Notes: generated by a model not told the origin, from the sequence alone. Positions 46,933-56,252 are shown, counted from the first letter of the stretch. The stretch: 64,000 nucleotides of DNA from Alteracholeplasma palmae J233 (GCF_000968055.1 NC_022538.1:124001-188000), one strand, 5' to 3'. Numbers and translations: made by a program.

Positions 46933-48546
46933 ATGTATGATTTTAAGTTTGCCGATATCGGTGAAGGTATTCATGAAGGAACAATTTTAAAATGGAATTT
47001 TAAAGTTGGAGACAAAGTTAATGAAGGTGACGTTTTAGTTGTTGTAGAAACAGATAAAGTAAACGCAGAATTACCAGCTCCAGCAACAGGAACAATTGTA
47101 AAAATGGGACCAGCTGAAGGAGAAACAATCCATGTTGGAGAAACTGTAGTAGTTATTGATGATGGTAAAGGTGGAGATATTCCAGCAGCACCAGCACAAA
47201 CTCAAAACGAAGCTCCAAAAACAGAAGCAGCTGCACCAGTTAGTGCACCATCAAATGCATATGATTTCAAATTTGCAGATATTGGTGAAGGTATTCATGA
47301 AGGAACAATCCTAAAATGGAACTTCAAACTTGGAGACAAGGTTAATGAAGGTGATGTTTTAGTAGTTGTAGAAACAGATAAAGTAAACGCAGAATTACCA
47401 GCTCCACAAACAGGAACTATTCTAAAAATGGGACCAGCTGAAGGAGAAACAATTCATGTTGGTGATACAGTAGTTATTATTGGTGAAGAAGGCGCAAGCA
47501 TTTCAGCTGCAGCAGCACCAAAAGCAGAAAAAGAAGAAGGCGGAGCAGGCGTTGTTGGTGATATCGAAGTATCAAGCGATGTAATTGCTTCATCTGAAGA
47601 ACATGCAGTTGAAACACAACCAGCAGGAACTAAAGTTCTTGCAACACCAGTAGCACGTGAATTAGCTAAGGCTTTAGGAGTAGATATTACTACAATTAAA
47701 GGAACAGGCGCTAATGGACGTGTAATGAAAGAAGATATTACAGCAGTAGCAAATGGAGCTAAACCAGCACCAGCAGCTACACAACAAGCTCAAGCAGTTG
47801 CTCCTCAAGCAGCAGTAGTTGCACCAGCTGTTACAGTTCCACAAGGAGCTGATGTTGAAGTTGTTAAGATTTCAAGATTAAGAAAAGCAATCGCTAAACA
47901 AATGGTTGTTGCTAAAACAGTTATCCCTCATACAGTATTAATGGATGAAATTAATGTTAATGCATTAGTAGATTTCAGATCAGCTTCTAAAGCATTAGCT
48001 GAATCTAAAGGTGTTAAATTAACTTATATGGCATTTATTATGAAAGCTGTTGTTATCGCATTAAAAGAATTCCCATTATTTAATGCAAGTTTCAATGACC
48101 AAACTGATGAAGTATACATTAAAAAATTCATCAACTTAGGTATGGCTGTTGATACACCAGACGGATTAATTGTTCCAAATATTAAAAATGCTGATCGTCT
48201 AAGTATTTTTGAATTAGGTACTGAAGTAAGTACTTTAGCTAAAGATACTGTAGAAAGAAAAGTACAAATGGACAAATTACAAAATGGTACATTTACTATT
48301 ACAAACTTCGGTTCAGTAGGTATTTCTTATGGTACTCCAGTAATTAATCACCCAGAATTAGCAATCTTAGGTGTTGGTAAAATTAGCCAAAAACCAGTTG
48401 TTGAAAATGGAGAAATTATTATTGCTTCAGTATTACCATTATCACTAGCAGTTGACCATAGAATTATTGATGGTGCAGACGGCGGAAGATTCTTAACAAG
48501 AATTAAGGAATTATTAAGTAATCCAACATTATTGTTGTTAAGCTAA
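46933..48546 (+). CDS. pdhC: Dihydrolipoamide acetyltransferase E2 with two lipoyl domains
   Basis: The 537-residue core of the PDH complex has two almost identical lipoyl domains (about 2-82 and 110-190), each with ETDKVNAEL carrying the lipoyl lysine (K42 and K150). Ala/Pro-rich linkers follow, then an E1/E3-binding domain (about 236-272; ATPVARELAKALGVD) and the acetyltransferase domain (about 300-537) with the active-site DHRIIDGADGG. GGAGAAAAA precedes the ATG. The lipoyl lysines are presumably loaded by the LplA encoded at 56253-57179. Confidence 0.97.
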   Translation: MYDFKFADIGEGIHEGTILKWNFKVGDKVNEGDVLVVVETDKVNAELPAPATGTIVKMGPAEGETIHVGETVVVIDDGKGGDIPAAPAQTQNEAPKTEAAAPVSAPSNAYDFKFADIGEGIHEGTILKWNFKLGDKVNEGDVLVVVETDKVNAELPAPQTGTILKMGPAEGETIHVGDTVVIIGEEGASISAAAAPKAEKEEGGAGVVGDIEVSSDVIASSEEHAVETQPAGTKVLATPVARELAKALGVDITTIKGTGANGRVMKEDITAVANGAKPAPAATQQAQAVAPQAAVVAPAVTVPQGADVEVVKISRLRKAIAKQMVVAKTVIPHTVLMDEINVNALVDFRSASKALAESKGVKLTYMAFIMKAVVIALKEFPLFNASFNDQTDEVYIKKFINLGMAVDTPDGLIVPNIKNADRLSIFELGTEVSTLAKDTVERKVQMDKLQNGTFTITNFGSVGISYGTPVINHPELAILGVGKISQKPVVENGEIIIASVLPLSLAVDHRIIDGADGGRFLTRIKELLSNPTLLLLS

Positions 48547-48559
48547 TTAGGAGAATACT

Positions 48560-49933
48560 ATGAAAACTTATGATATTTTAGTTCTTGGTGGTGGGCCAGG
48601 TGGATATGTGGCTGCTATCAAGGCTGCTCAATTAGGAGCAAAAGTCGCTTTAGTAGAAAAAGAAGTAGTAGGGGGAATCTGTTTAAATCACGGATGTATT
48701 CCTACAAAAACTTTCTTAAAAAGTGCAAAAACTTTTAAAACTTTACAACATTCAGAAGACTACGGTATTACTAAATCAGGAGAAGTTAACTTTGACTGGA
48801 CTAAAATCGTGGCAAGAAAAGATGGCGTTGTTAAACAATTAACAGGCGGTGTTGCATTCTTACTTAAGAAAAATGGCGTAGATGTTTATAACGGATACGG
48901 TGAAGTTTTAAGCCCAACACAAGTAAAAGTTGGTAATGAAACATTAGAAGCTAAAAACTTAGTATTAGCAACTGGTGCTTCAGCAATCGTTCCACCAATT
49001 CCAGGTGTAAAAGAAGCTTATGAAAAAGGAACAGTTGTTACAAGTAGAGAATTATTAAACGTTAAAACTGCACCAAAAACATTAGTAATTGTTGGTGGTG
49101 GAGTTATTGGTGTTGAATTTGCTACTGTGTTTAATTCATTTGGATCAAAAGTAGTTATTGTTGAAAAAATGGATGGCATTTTACCTACAATGGATGATGA
49201 TGTTAGAACTGCATATACTAAACGTTTAAAAGCTGATGGTATTGAAGTATTAACAGGAGCTGAAGTTAAATCAGTAGATGGTAAGAAATTAACTTATAAT
49301 CTAAATGGTAAAGATGTAACTATTGACTCAGATTTAATCTTGATGGCAGTAGGAACTCGTGCTAACTCACAAGGATTTGAAAAATTAAACTTAACTATGG
49401 ATCGTGCAAATGTTGTAACTAACGAATATTTACAAACAAATGTACCTAATGTTTATGCAATTGGGGACTTAAATGGTAAATTCATGTTAGCTCACGTTGC
49501 ATCACACGAAGGAATCATCGCAGTTGAACATGCCCTTAAAAAAGGACATACAAAAATGCGTTATGACAGAATTCCATCATGTATCTACGGTTCTCCAGAA
49601 ATCGCAGCAATCGGTTTAACTGAAAAAGAAGCTAAAGAAAAAGGTCTTGATTATAAAGTATCTAAAGTTCCTTTAGCAGCTGTAGGTAAAGCATTAGCTG
49701 ATGGAGAAAAAGAAGGATTTGTTAAATTAATCGTTGATAAGAAATATTTAGAAGTTATTGGAGCACATATCTATGCTTACAATGCAACTGAACTTATCAG
49801 TGAATATGCAACAGCAATGGAGTTAGAAGGAACTGCATACGAAATCGCTCATGCAATCCATCCACATCCAACTTTAAGTGAATTAACTATGGAAGCTGCA
49901 CTAGGTGCAATCGATAAACCAATTCATATCTAA
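48560..49933 (+). CDS. pdhD: Dihydrolipoamide dehydrogenase E3
   Basis: The 457-residue flavoprotein reoxidises dihydrolipoamide with NAD. It has the N-terminal GGGPGGYVAA, the redox disulfide C41/C46 in GGICLNHGCIPTK, a second dinucleotide motif GGGVIGVEFA, YAIGDLNG, and the C-terminal HAIHPHPTLSE with the catalytic His. Unlike some Mollicute E3 proteins, it has no N-terminal lipoyl domain. It completes the PDH operon and ends at a terminator. Confidence 0.97.
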   Translation: MKTYDILVLGGGPGGYVAAIKAAQLGAKVALVEKEVVGGICLNHGCIPTKTFLKSAKTFKTLQHSEDYGITKSGEVNFDWTKIVARKDGVVKQLTGGVAFLLKKNGVDVYNGYGEVLSPTQVKVGNETLEAKNLVLATGASAIVPPIPGVKEAYEKGTVVTSRELLNVKTAPKTLVIVGGGVIGVEFATVFNSFGSKVVIVEKMDGILPTMDDDVRTAYTKRLKADGIEVLTGAEVKSVDGKKLTYNLNGKDVTIDSDLILMAVGTRANSQGFEKLNLTMDRANVVTNEYLQTNVPNVYAIGDLNGKFMLAHVASHEGIIAVEHALKKGHTKMRYDRIPSCIYGSPEIAAIGLTEKEAKEKGLDYKVSKVPLAAVGKALADGEKEGFVKLIVDKKYLEVIGAHIYAYNATELISEYATAMELEGTAYEIAHAIHPHPTLSELTMEAALGAIDKPIHI

Positions 49934-49943
49934 TAACAAATAA

Positions 49944-49975
49944 TGGAGATATCTTAGGATGTCTCCTTTTTTTAT
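49944..49975 (+). terminator. Rho-independent terminator of the pdh operon
   Basis: GGAGATATC/GATGTCTCC (49945-49953 and 49958-49966), 4-nt loop, then T7. Confidence 0.9.
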
Positions 49976-49992
49976 TTATTAGAAGCATATGA

Positions 49993-50021
49993 TTGTTTGT
50001 TACTGCCTTATTTGATACAAT
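49993..50021 (+). promoter_or_regulatory. Promoter ahead of the ABC ATPase remnant
   Basis: TTGTTT (49993-49998), 17-bp spacer, TACAAT (50016-50021), then AAGGGATAAGGATG ribosome-binding-like sequence. It implies the remnant was once an expressed gene. Confidence 0.6.
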
Positions 50022-50055
50022 AAGAGTAACCAAAAAGGGATAAGGATGACTGAAT

Positions 50056-50202
50056 TTGATAAAAATTAATGAACTAACAAAAATATACTATAATGAGAAA
50101 AAACAACCAGTTAAAGCATTAGATAATATTAATCTTTGCTTACTTATTACCACTTCTAAACTCAATAAAAAAGATATTATTACTATGTTGAAAGATTTAT
50201 AA
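50056..50202 (+). pseudogene. Remnant of an ABC transporter ATPase gene
   Basis: A TTG-started 48-codon frame encodes IKINELTKIYYNEKKQP followed by VKALDNINL, the typical first strand set of a MacB/LolD-type ABC ATPase. It then breaks off before any Walker A motif and continues as LITTSKLNKKDIITMLKDL to a stop. About 170 residues of the expected protein are missing, so an internal deletion joined the start to an unrelated or C-terminal piece. A permease-like gene at 51418-53049 may be its former partner. Confidence 0.65.
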
Positions 50203-50274
50203 AAGGTAGTGACAGGGCTATTTATAATACAAATAATCATTAAAGATCATTTAAAAGGATAAACTAAGGGAGAT

Positions 50275-50634
50275 ATGGTGAGCAAAGTAGAATATTTGGA
50301 TAAAAAAGAAACTAATGACATTAAAGTTAAATATGTAAAAAAGTTTTATGAAATAAATGGTGATGATATTAAAACAATAAAAGATTTTTTTGATTGCGTA
50401 TATGATTTATTTGGATTTCTCAAATATAATGTATATAGTTACGATGCTTTTTTGGATTGGATGCGAGATGATTATTTCAAGTGGGATCCAATAATTATTA
50501 TTGTTAATCAATCTAAGAATTTCTTAGAAAACTTTATGACTGAGAAAAAAGTCATGCTTGATATTTTTAATGAAGATATTATTCCATTTTGGGAAAAAAA
50601 GGGAATTGGGTTTAGATTAATTTTTGAAGTTTAA
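50275..50634 (+). CDS. Barstar-like protein (putative RNase-toxin immunity protein)
   Basis: This 119-residue soluble protein fits the barstar fold pattern: KKFYEINGDDIKTIKDFFD (first strand and helix), then FLKYNVYSYDAFLDWMRDD, corresponding to barstar's G-N-x-D-A-L-x-D-x-L toxin-binding segment. IIIIVNQSKNFLEN and a final strand GFRLIFEV complete it. Barstar proteins inhibit barnase-type RNases. No RNase toxin gene is beside it, so it would be an orphan immunity protein. GGGAG sits close to the ATG (50275); the in-frame GTG at 50278 is better spaced and could be the true start. Confidence in the fold is moderate. Confidence 0.65.
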   Translation: MVSKVEYLDKKETNDIKVKYVKKFYEINGDDIKTIKDFFDCVYDLFGFLKYNVYSYDAFLDWMRDDYFKWDPIIIIVNQSKNFLENFMTEKKVMLDIFNEDIIPFWEKKGIGFRLIFEV

Positions 50635-50882
50635 AAAAAGAATTATTTTTCATAGTAGTATATAAAGGAATTGAAAAATAAGTAATAATAATTTAAAAAT
50701 ACCAAAGGATTTCCTTTCTATCAATACAAGGACAGAAATCAAATCTTTTTTAATACTATAATAGAGAGATAAAGTCTGTTTATATACTAAGGTTAAGAAT
50801 AAACCAGAAATTTAGATTATATTGCCTTTTGGCACAAAGTATTGTAAAATATAAGTAAAGCTATCGTTAAGGAGAATACATA

Positions 50883-51359
50883 ATGTATATTAAGGATTTG
50901 AGAGAAAAAATTGGACATGATCCAATACTTTCAGTTTCTTGTGGAGCAATCATAGAAAACGAAAAAGAAGAAATACTATTACAATTAAGAAAAGATACTA
51001 AAAACTTTGGTGTGCCAGGTGGAAGTATTGAGTTAAAAGAAACTTTAATGGAATCATTAAAAAGAGAAGTACTTGAGGAAACAGGTATTGCAATTGATGA
51101 AACTAAAACAAGGTTATATGGTGTTTATTCAGGAGAAAAATGTCGTACTATATATCCTAATGGAGATATAGTATATTATGTATGTTTTATTTTTCATGTT
51201 AGTGTTGATTCAAAAGTTAAGTTAATGAATCAAGAAGATGAAGGGGAATTTATCAAATTCTATTCTAGAGAAAATTTACCACTAGAAAACTTAAAAGAAA
51301 GCGATTCTATCTGGATTAATAAATGGAAGAACAAAGACAACAAGTTAGATATTTTATAG
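50883..51359 (+). CDS. Nudix hydrolase
   Basis: The 158-residue protein contains the Nudix box GGSIELKETLMESLKREV followed by LEETGI near residue 48, preceded by LLQLRKDTKNFGVPGG. It resembles ADP-ribose/MutT-type Nudix enzymes with a C-terminal NLKESDSIWINKWK helix. The substrate is unknown. AAGGAGAATA is a good ribosome binding site, and TTGGCA (50829-50834) with TATAAG (50850-50855) is a possible promoter. It is the third Nudix gene in the window. Confidence 0.88.
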   Translation: MYIKDLREKIGHDPILSVSCGAIIENEKEEILLQLRKDTKNFGVPGGSIELKETLMESLKREVLEETGIAIDETKTRLYGVYSGEKCRTIYPNGDIVYYVCFIFHVSVDSKVKLMNQEDEGEFIKFYSRENLPLENLKESDSIWINKWKNKDNKLDIL

Positions 51360-51417
51360 TATGAACCAATATAAGGGAAAGGATCATTATAATATTTTGT
51401 AATGATGGAATGTGAAA

Positions 51418-53049
51418 ATGGAAAGTAAAAGTATAAAAAAAATAAATAAAGTATCAGTTCTATTATTTAGTATTCTTTACGCAACTATTATGCTTGCATT
51501 GGTTGCCCCAAAAGATACCTTTAGTAATAATAGTGAGATATTTGGTAACCTTGCAAGGCTAATTATATTTATTATTGTTAGTGTAAGTATCATTCTTTAT
51601 TATGCAAGTAAAAAACAAATTATGTATTTCTCACATATAGATGGAAAATATTCTAAAAACGAAACATTTTTAATGGGTATAAAAGAAAGTTTAAGAATAG
51701 GGTTTAGATATCAAGTTATTCCAAATGAAAAAAATGTTTATTTAACTGATTTAGATTTAGGTCAAAAAACTATTAATAAGATCACTTTAATTGATTTTAT
51801 AAAGTTTTATCTTATCACATTTGTTTCATCAAATGTAATAGCTTACTTATTTATAGTACCATCTAACTTAAATATGAATGATGAAGCTTTTGTGTATATA
51901 ACACCTATGGCTTATTTAATATCATTTGGAATATTTATAGGATTTCTTTTGGTATTGTTTGGTATTACTAGCCTGTATTCTCTAATTAACTATTCTGATT
52001 CTACTAGTAAGTCATCTTATAATCATTTTAAAAAATATGTTAGATATGTTTTAGTATTTATTATTGGCATATTTGTTGTTATAAATACACATATTTTCAT
52101 GATAGTTTCTATGACTTCAAGAGTAGATAGATTAAAGAAAATAACAGAGGATAAAAATTATAATCTTATTAGGATTAACAAGAAAGAAGTATTTTCATTC
52201 TTAAATAAAGATGAAGTTGATACAATCGAAAAAGGCATGAAAGATATAAGCTTTACCAAAAACTATTATATTTATGTATCTCTTCCAGTCAATGCTCAAT
52301 TTATTAGTGACAATTTGGAACTTGAAAAAGGTACTAAAGCAATTAATGAGGATGATATATATATCACAAGAAATTATGCTAACCGATTAAAACAAGCAGA
52401 AGGTATAAAAGAAGAAGATATTATTGGACACACAATTGAAATCAAACGAGGCTCAACAGTATTCTCATTTAAAATCACAGGAGTTACAAAGGATCAAGAT
52501 AATATATATAATGACTCTTTAATATTCTTTAATAGTAATAAAGAAGATTTCTTAGACAGATATAGCGAAGGTGTTGAATTGTTTACAAAGCTAGATGATA
52601 AAGCATTTAAAGAACTGACTAAGAAAGAAGTATTAAATGAATATAGTGTATCAATAGACAGATTATACTTAAATGGTATATCTGATAAAATTGATAGAAC
52701 AATCAATGATTGGCACTTTACACTCATATTTAGTTTCATTGGATTTGTATGTATTCTTTATTTAATATATAAACAAGTTAAAGAAACAAATAATAATGAA
52801 AAGTCTGTGAAAAAAATAATTTATATAACTATTTTTGTAATAGCGATAAGTTTAGTCGGTATTTTAATTTCATTACCAATCTCTAACAGCTTATTAAGAT
52901 ATTATCAAAAAATTAATAAGTTAGATAATATTGTATTTCTTTATAACTATTCAATATTATCTGTTGGGATGACTTTGGTATTGATTTTAGTATATAGTAG
53001 TCTAATATACTTTATGATAAGACAACTTAATAAAAAACATATTGAATAG
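51418..53049 (+). CDS. Large multi-pass membrane protein, permease-like
   Basis: The protein (543 residues from the ATG at 51418) has about eight helices: two near residues 13-33 and 42-62, then four at about 125-225. A roughly 200-residue extracytoplasmic part follows (about 226-425), and finally three helices at about 435-540. Four-plus-three helices around a large outer domain are reminiscent of MacB/FtsX-type ABC permeases, but I see no certain family motif. It lies 1.2 kb after the ABC ATPase remnant and may be its orphaned partner. A terminator follows (53095-53118). Confidence 0.6.
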   Translation: MESKSIKKINKVSVLLFSILYATIMLALVAPKDTFSNNSEIFGNLARLIIFIIVSVSIILYYASKKQIMYFSHIDGKYSKNETFLMGIKESLRIGFRYQVIPNEKNVYLTDLDLGQKTINKITLIDFIKFYLITFVSSNVIAYLFIVPSNLNMNDEAFVYITPMAYLISFGIFIGFLLVLFGITSLYSLINYSDSTSKSSYNHFKKYVRYVLVFIIGIFVVINTHIFMIVSMTSRVDRLKKITEDKNYNLIRINKKEVFSFLNKDEVDTIEKGMKDISFTKNYYIYVSLPVNAQFISDNLELEKGTKAINEDDIYITRNYANRLKQAEGIKEEDIIGHTIEIKRGSTVFSFKITGVTKDQDNIYNDSLIFFNSNKEDFLDRYSEGVELFTKLDDKAFKELTKKEVLNEYSVSIDRLYLNGISDKIDRTINDWHFTLIFSFIGFVCILYLIYKQVKETNNNEKSVKKIIYITIFVIAISLVGILISLPISNSLLRYYQKINKLDNIVFLYNYSILSVGMTLVLILVYSSLIYFMIRQLNKKHIE

Positions 53050-53094
53050 AGTTTATAAATATAATTAATTAAACTAAATAACCTAAATGATTTC

Positions 53095-53118
53095 TTGCTA
53101 AAAGAGATCATTTTTTTA
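53095..53118 (+). terminator. Rho-independent terminator
   Basis: AATGATTTCTT and AAGAGATCATT pair around a GCTA loop and are followed by T6-7. Confidence 0.8.
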
Positions 53119-53159
53119 TTGCTATTTATGCATAATACTTAACTACTTAGTAACAAGTA

Positions 53160-53202
53160 TTGATTCCAATCGAAAAGAAGAGTAAAATAAGTGCACGAGC
53201 AC
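53160..53202 (+). promoter_or_regulatory. Promoter and putative operator of the LacI-family gene
   Basis: TTGATT (53160-53165), 17-bp spacer, TAAAAT (53183-53188). A palindrome GTGC-ACGA-GCAC (53191-53202) lies directly behind the -10 box over the start point, where a LacI-type repressor could bind to control its own operon. Confidence 0.7.
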
Positions 53203-53223
53203 ATTTTATGAAGGAGTGATATT

Positions 53224-54228
53224 TTGGCAATCACAATTAAAGAAATAGCTAAGTTAGCGAATACTTCAAGGGGAACAGTTGATAGGGTCATTAATCACAG
53301 AGGTGGTGTGAGTAAAGAAGTAGAAGAAAAAGTATTACAAATCATTAAAGAAAATAATTATCAATATAATCAGTACGCTAGAGCTTTAGTAAATAGTAAG
53401 AAGATGTATAAGGTAGGTGTGGTACTAACTGCTTATAATAGTGATTTTTATACAAGAGTATTAAAAGGTGTTAGACACTCAAGTCAAAAAGAAAAAAATA
53501 AGCAGTTAGAATTATTAACTAAAGTAACTAACTATGCAGTTAAGAGTCAATTAAATGCTATTAATGAATTATATGATGAAGGAATTCAAGCACTTATTAT
53601 TAATCCGATTTATGATAATGAAATTAAAACTAGGTTAGAAGAGATTAACATACCCATTGTGATGATAGGTAATAAAATAGAAATAAGTAATTTAGTAAGT
53701 TTTGTTGGGTGCGATTACTATAACAATGGTACACTTGCTGGAGATGTTGCTGGAATTATTAGTAATCATCAGAAAATATTAATTATAACTGGACAAACTC
53801 ATCCTTTAGCTTATGAAAAAAGAGTAAAAGGATTTAAAGATCAACTCTCAGAAAATCAATTAATTGATTATTTGAAAACAAATGATTCAGATAAAGATAC
53901 CTATGAGAAAGTAAAACAATACTTTAAACAAAACAGTGCTAATCTTATCTATTTTTCAACTGGAAATGGTATTGGTGGCGGTATTAAGGCAATTACTGAT
54001 TTGAAATTAGATACTAAAGTGATTGCTACTGACGAACATCCAGATGTTATCACAGGTTTAAAAAATGGTCAAGTTGTTATAACTATCACCCAGCAGCCAG
54101 AAAAACAGGGCATTTCATCTGTTGATATTATTAGAAAGTATTTAATTTTAAATGAAGTTGCGAAAAAAGAACATATTATTGGAAATAAAATAAAACTAAA
54201 ACACTCTAACTTTAATGAGATCTTATGA
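53224..54228 (+). CDS. LacI family transcriptional regulator
   Basis: The 334-residue protein has an N-terminal LacI helix-turn-helix (TIKEIAKLANTSRGTVDRVI, residues 4-23), hinge, and a sugar-binding core of periplasmic-binding-protein type 4 (VVLTAYNSDFYTRVLKGV, GGIKAITDL). It starts with TTG, placed 7 nt behind AAGGAG (53211-53216). The core differs from classic LacI in lacking a clear PurR-type segment and looks like the ABC-sugar-binding subtype. Its stop overlaps the following gene's upstream ATG, so it likely controls that gene and itself. Confidence 0.9.
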   Translation: MAITIKEIAKLANTSRGTVDRVINHRGGVSKEVEEKVLQIIKENNYQYNQYARALVNSKKMYKVGVVLTAYNSDFYTRVLKGVRHSSQKEKNKQLELLTKVTNYAVKSQLNAINELYDEGIQALIINPIYDNEIKTRLEEINIPIVMIGNKIEISNLVSFVGCDYYNNGTLAGDVAGIISNHQKILIITGQTHPLAYEKRVKGFKDQLSENQLIDYLKTNDSDKDTYEKVKQYFKQNSANLIYFSTGNGIGGGIKAITDLKLDTKVIATDEHPDVITGLKNGQVVITITQQPEKQGISSVDIIRKYLILNEVAKKEHIIGNKIKLKHSNFNEIL

Positions 54229-54239
54229 AAGGTAAAACA

Positions 54240-56204
54240 ATGAAAAAAGTATATCATGAAACATTTGAAGATTTTCCACTAGGAGAATTTCCATATGACA
54301 AAGCACACTCAGCATTAGGAGAATACCATCATCTAATGCCAGAAGGATATATGGGAAACTTCTATGATCCTATTAATAACCACCAATGGAGAAGTATGGA
54401 AGGCAGCTGGCTAGTTGTTAATTATGATGGCAAAAACTATATGGAACAAAATAGAGGCTATAATGTTAAGGGACATTTTAGTGATGTGACATCTATGTTA
54501 GTTCTAAATAGTGATGATTTTAAAAATTATATACTAGAAACAAAAGTCATGTTATATTCTAAAGATTATGAAACTGGAATTGCATTTGACTATATTCATA
54601 ATAGAAAGTACATGGCAGTAGTTATAGGTACTGACTATGTGGAACTCTATAAAAAAGATCAAGTTACTAGAACAAGTATTAAAAAAGTAGCATATAAAGT
54701 TGAATCTTTGATAGATTATAAGATACGTATTGTTAAAAATAATAAAGTGATTAAAGTTTATTTAAATGAAGAACTTATTTTAGAGACATTATATGAGATA
54801 ACATTAGGTAAAGTTGCTTTAATGAGCCAAAATGCATGTAGATATAGTTACTTAGATATTCTTATAGACGATCAAGAAGAATCAAGAATCACAGAGTTCA
54901 AAACTAATGAGACTAAAAATATAGAATCTAAACAAGCTAATTATGGAAAGATAGAAGTTATTCATAAAATAGACTTAAAAGGAATGGGCTCAGGACGCCA
55001 AATGAGAACTGCCATCGTAGATGGAAAACCTATCTTTGTCTTTGCACAACATCAAAAAAGGATGTATAGAGACTCATTTGCGCATATTAGTTGTATTTCA
55101 GTATTCGATTTTAATGGTACTTTGTTATGGCAAGAAGGTAAACCTATAAATGATATGGATAATGGGCCTATTAGTTGTGATTTGCCATTTCAAATAAGTG
55201 ATATTAATAATGATGGTAAATTAGAATTGATTTATATTAGAAATTTTGAAATTTATATTGTTGAATTATTAACAGGAAAGATACTTAAAAAACATAAAAC
55301 ACCATATATTAAAAATATAGAAACAATAGAACCTAACTATCCTTATGATTATTTGAACGCTGATGGCATGAGAGTAGCTGATTTTACTCATAAAGGCTAT
55401 CAAGGAGACTTGATGGTTAAAGATAGGTATAGAAACGTATTTGGATTAGATGAGAATTTTAACATTCTATTTAAATATCATCATAAAAATACAGGACATT
55501 TTCCATATGTATATGACTTTGATGAAGATGGTAATGATGAACTATTTATAGGATATGATATGACTAAAAATGGTGAAGTGATATGGTCTCTACCATATAA
55601 TTCTGATCATACTGATGAAATTATTTTTGAAGCGCTAGATTGTGAAAGTGAAAAAGTATTTATTCTAGCATCAGGAAATGAAGGATTTAATATAGTTTCT
55701 AAAGAAGGCGAGATTCTACATTCTATTCCAGTAGGGCATGCTCAAAGAATCAGCTTAGCTAAATATGTCAAAGAATTAGATGGCTATCAAGTTTGTGTGA
55801 CATCTTTTTGGGGTGCTAATGGAATTATCTATACATTTGATAAAGATATGAATAGATTAAGTGAAAAAGAGTTTATTGGAAATGGTAATGTTATAACACC
55901 TATTAACTATGATAATGATTTACAAAATCTTATCTTAATGAATACATCCCCTAAATATGGTGGTTTATATAATGGTTATTTAGAAAAAATGGTAGAATTC
56001 CCAGATGATGGTCATCCAACACTGGCAAGTGAAGCGTTTGATATAGATGGTGATGGATTAGATGAGATTTTAACTTGGGATATGAATAGTTTATGGATTT
56101 ATAAAACAACTATTATAAAGGATAAAAAACATGAATATAGAAGATATCCAGAAAATGCATTTAGTAATTACAGGGGAGAATATTTAATACCTAAAAAGAA
56201 ATAG
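54240..56204 (+). CDS. Concanavalin-like + FG-GAP beta-propeller protein, possible polysaccharide-active enzyme
   Basis: The 654-residue protein has an N-terminal lectin-like beta sandwich (about 1-215; DUF1080/LamG-like, with TGIAFDYIHN and YKIRIVKNNKVIKVYLNEE). A C-terminal propeller-like region follows (about 240-640), whose repeats carry calcium-type loops such as DINNDGKLEL, DFDEDGNDEL and DIDGDGLDEIL. This architecture recalls rhamnogalacturonan lyase families and other carbohydrate-active proteins. No signal peptide is present, so it would stay in the cytosol, which is odd for that role. The ATG at 54240 is preferred (AAAGG 5 nt upstream) over 54225. It is co-transcribed with the LacI gene. 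Confidence 0.72.
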   Translation: MKKVYHETFEDFPLGEFPYDKAHSALGEYHHLMPEGYMGNFYDPINNHQWRSMEGSWLVVNYDGKNYMEQNRGYNVKGHFSDVTSMLVLNSDDFKNYILETKVMLYSKDYETGIAFDYIHNRKYMAVVIGTDYVELYKKDQVTRTSIKKVAYKVESLIDYKIRIVKNNKVIKVYLNEELILETLYEITLGKVALMSQNACRYSYLDILIDDQEESRITEFKTNETKNIESKQANYGKIEVIHKIDLKGMGSGRQMRTAIVDGKPIFVFAQHQKRMYRDSFAHISCISVFDFNGTLLWQEGKPINDMDNGPISCDLPFQISDINNDGKLELIYIRNFEIYIVELLTGKILKKHKTPYIKNIETIEPNYPYDYLNADGMRVADFTHKGYQGDLMVKDRYRNVFGLDENFNILFKYHHKNTGHFPYVYDFDEDGNDELFIGYDMTKNGEVIWSLPYNSDHTDEIIFEALDCESEKVFILASGNEGFNIVSKEGEILHSIPVGHAQRISLAKYVKELDGYQVCVTSFWGANGIIYTFDKDMNRLSEKEFIGNGNVITPINYDNDLQNLILMNTSPKYGGLYNGYLEKMVEFPDDGHPTLASEAFDIDGDGLDEILTWDMNSLWIYKTTIIKDKKHEYRRYPENAFSNYRGEYLIPKKK

Positions 56205-56214
56205 AAGTATAAAA

Positions 56215-56242
56215 AAAGAAAACTAGTCAAATAGTTTTCTTT
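56215..56242. terminator. Bidirectional terminator
   Basis: AAAGAAAACTA (56215-56225) and TAGTTTTCTTT (56232-56242) form a perfect 11-bp stem between convergent genes, with A and T tracts on both sides. Confidence 0.88.
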
Positions 56243-56252
56243 TATATTATTA

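Noticed and set aside
50702-50760. Possible riboswitch or attenuator
   Set aside because: Some short complementary segments (GATTT/AAATC) exist, but there is no convincing stem, T-tract or known aptamer pattern.
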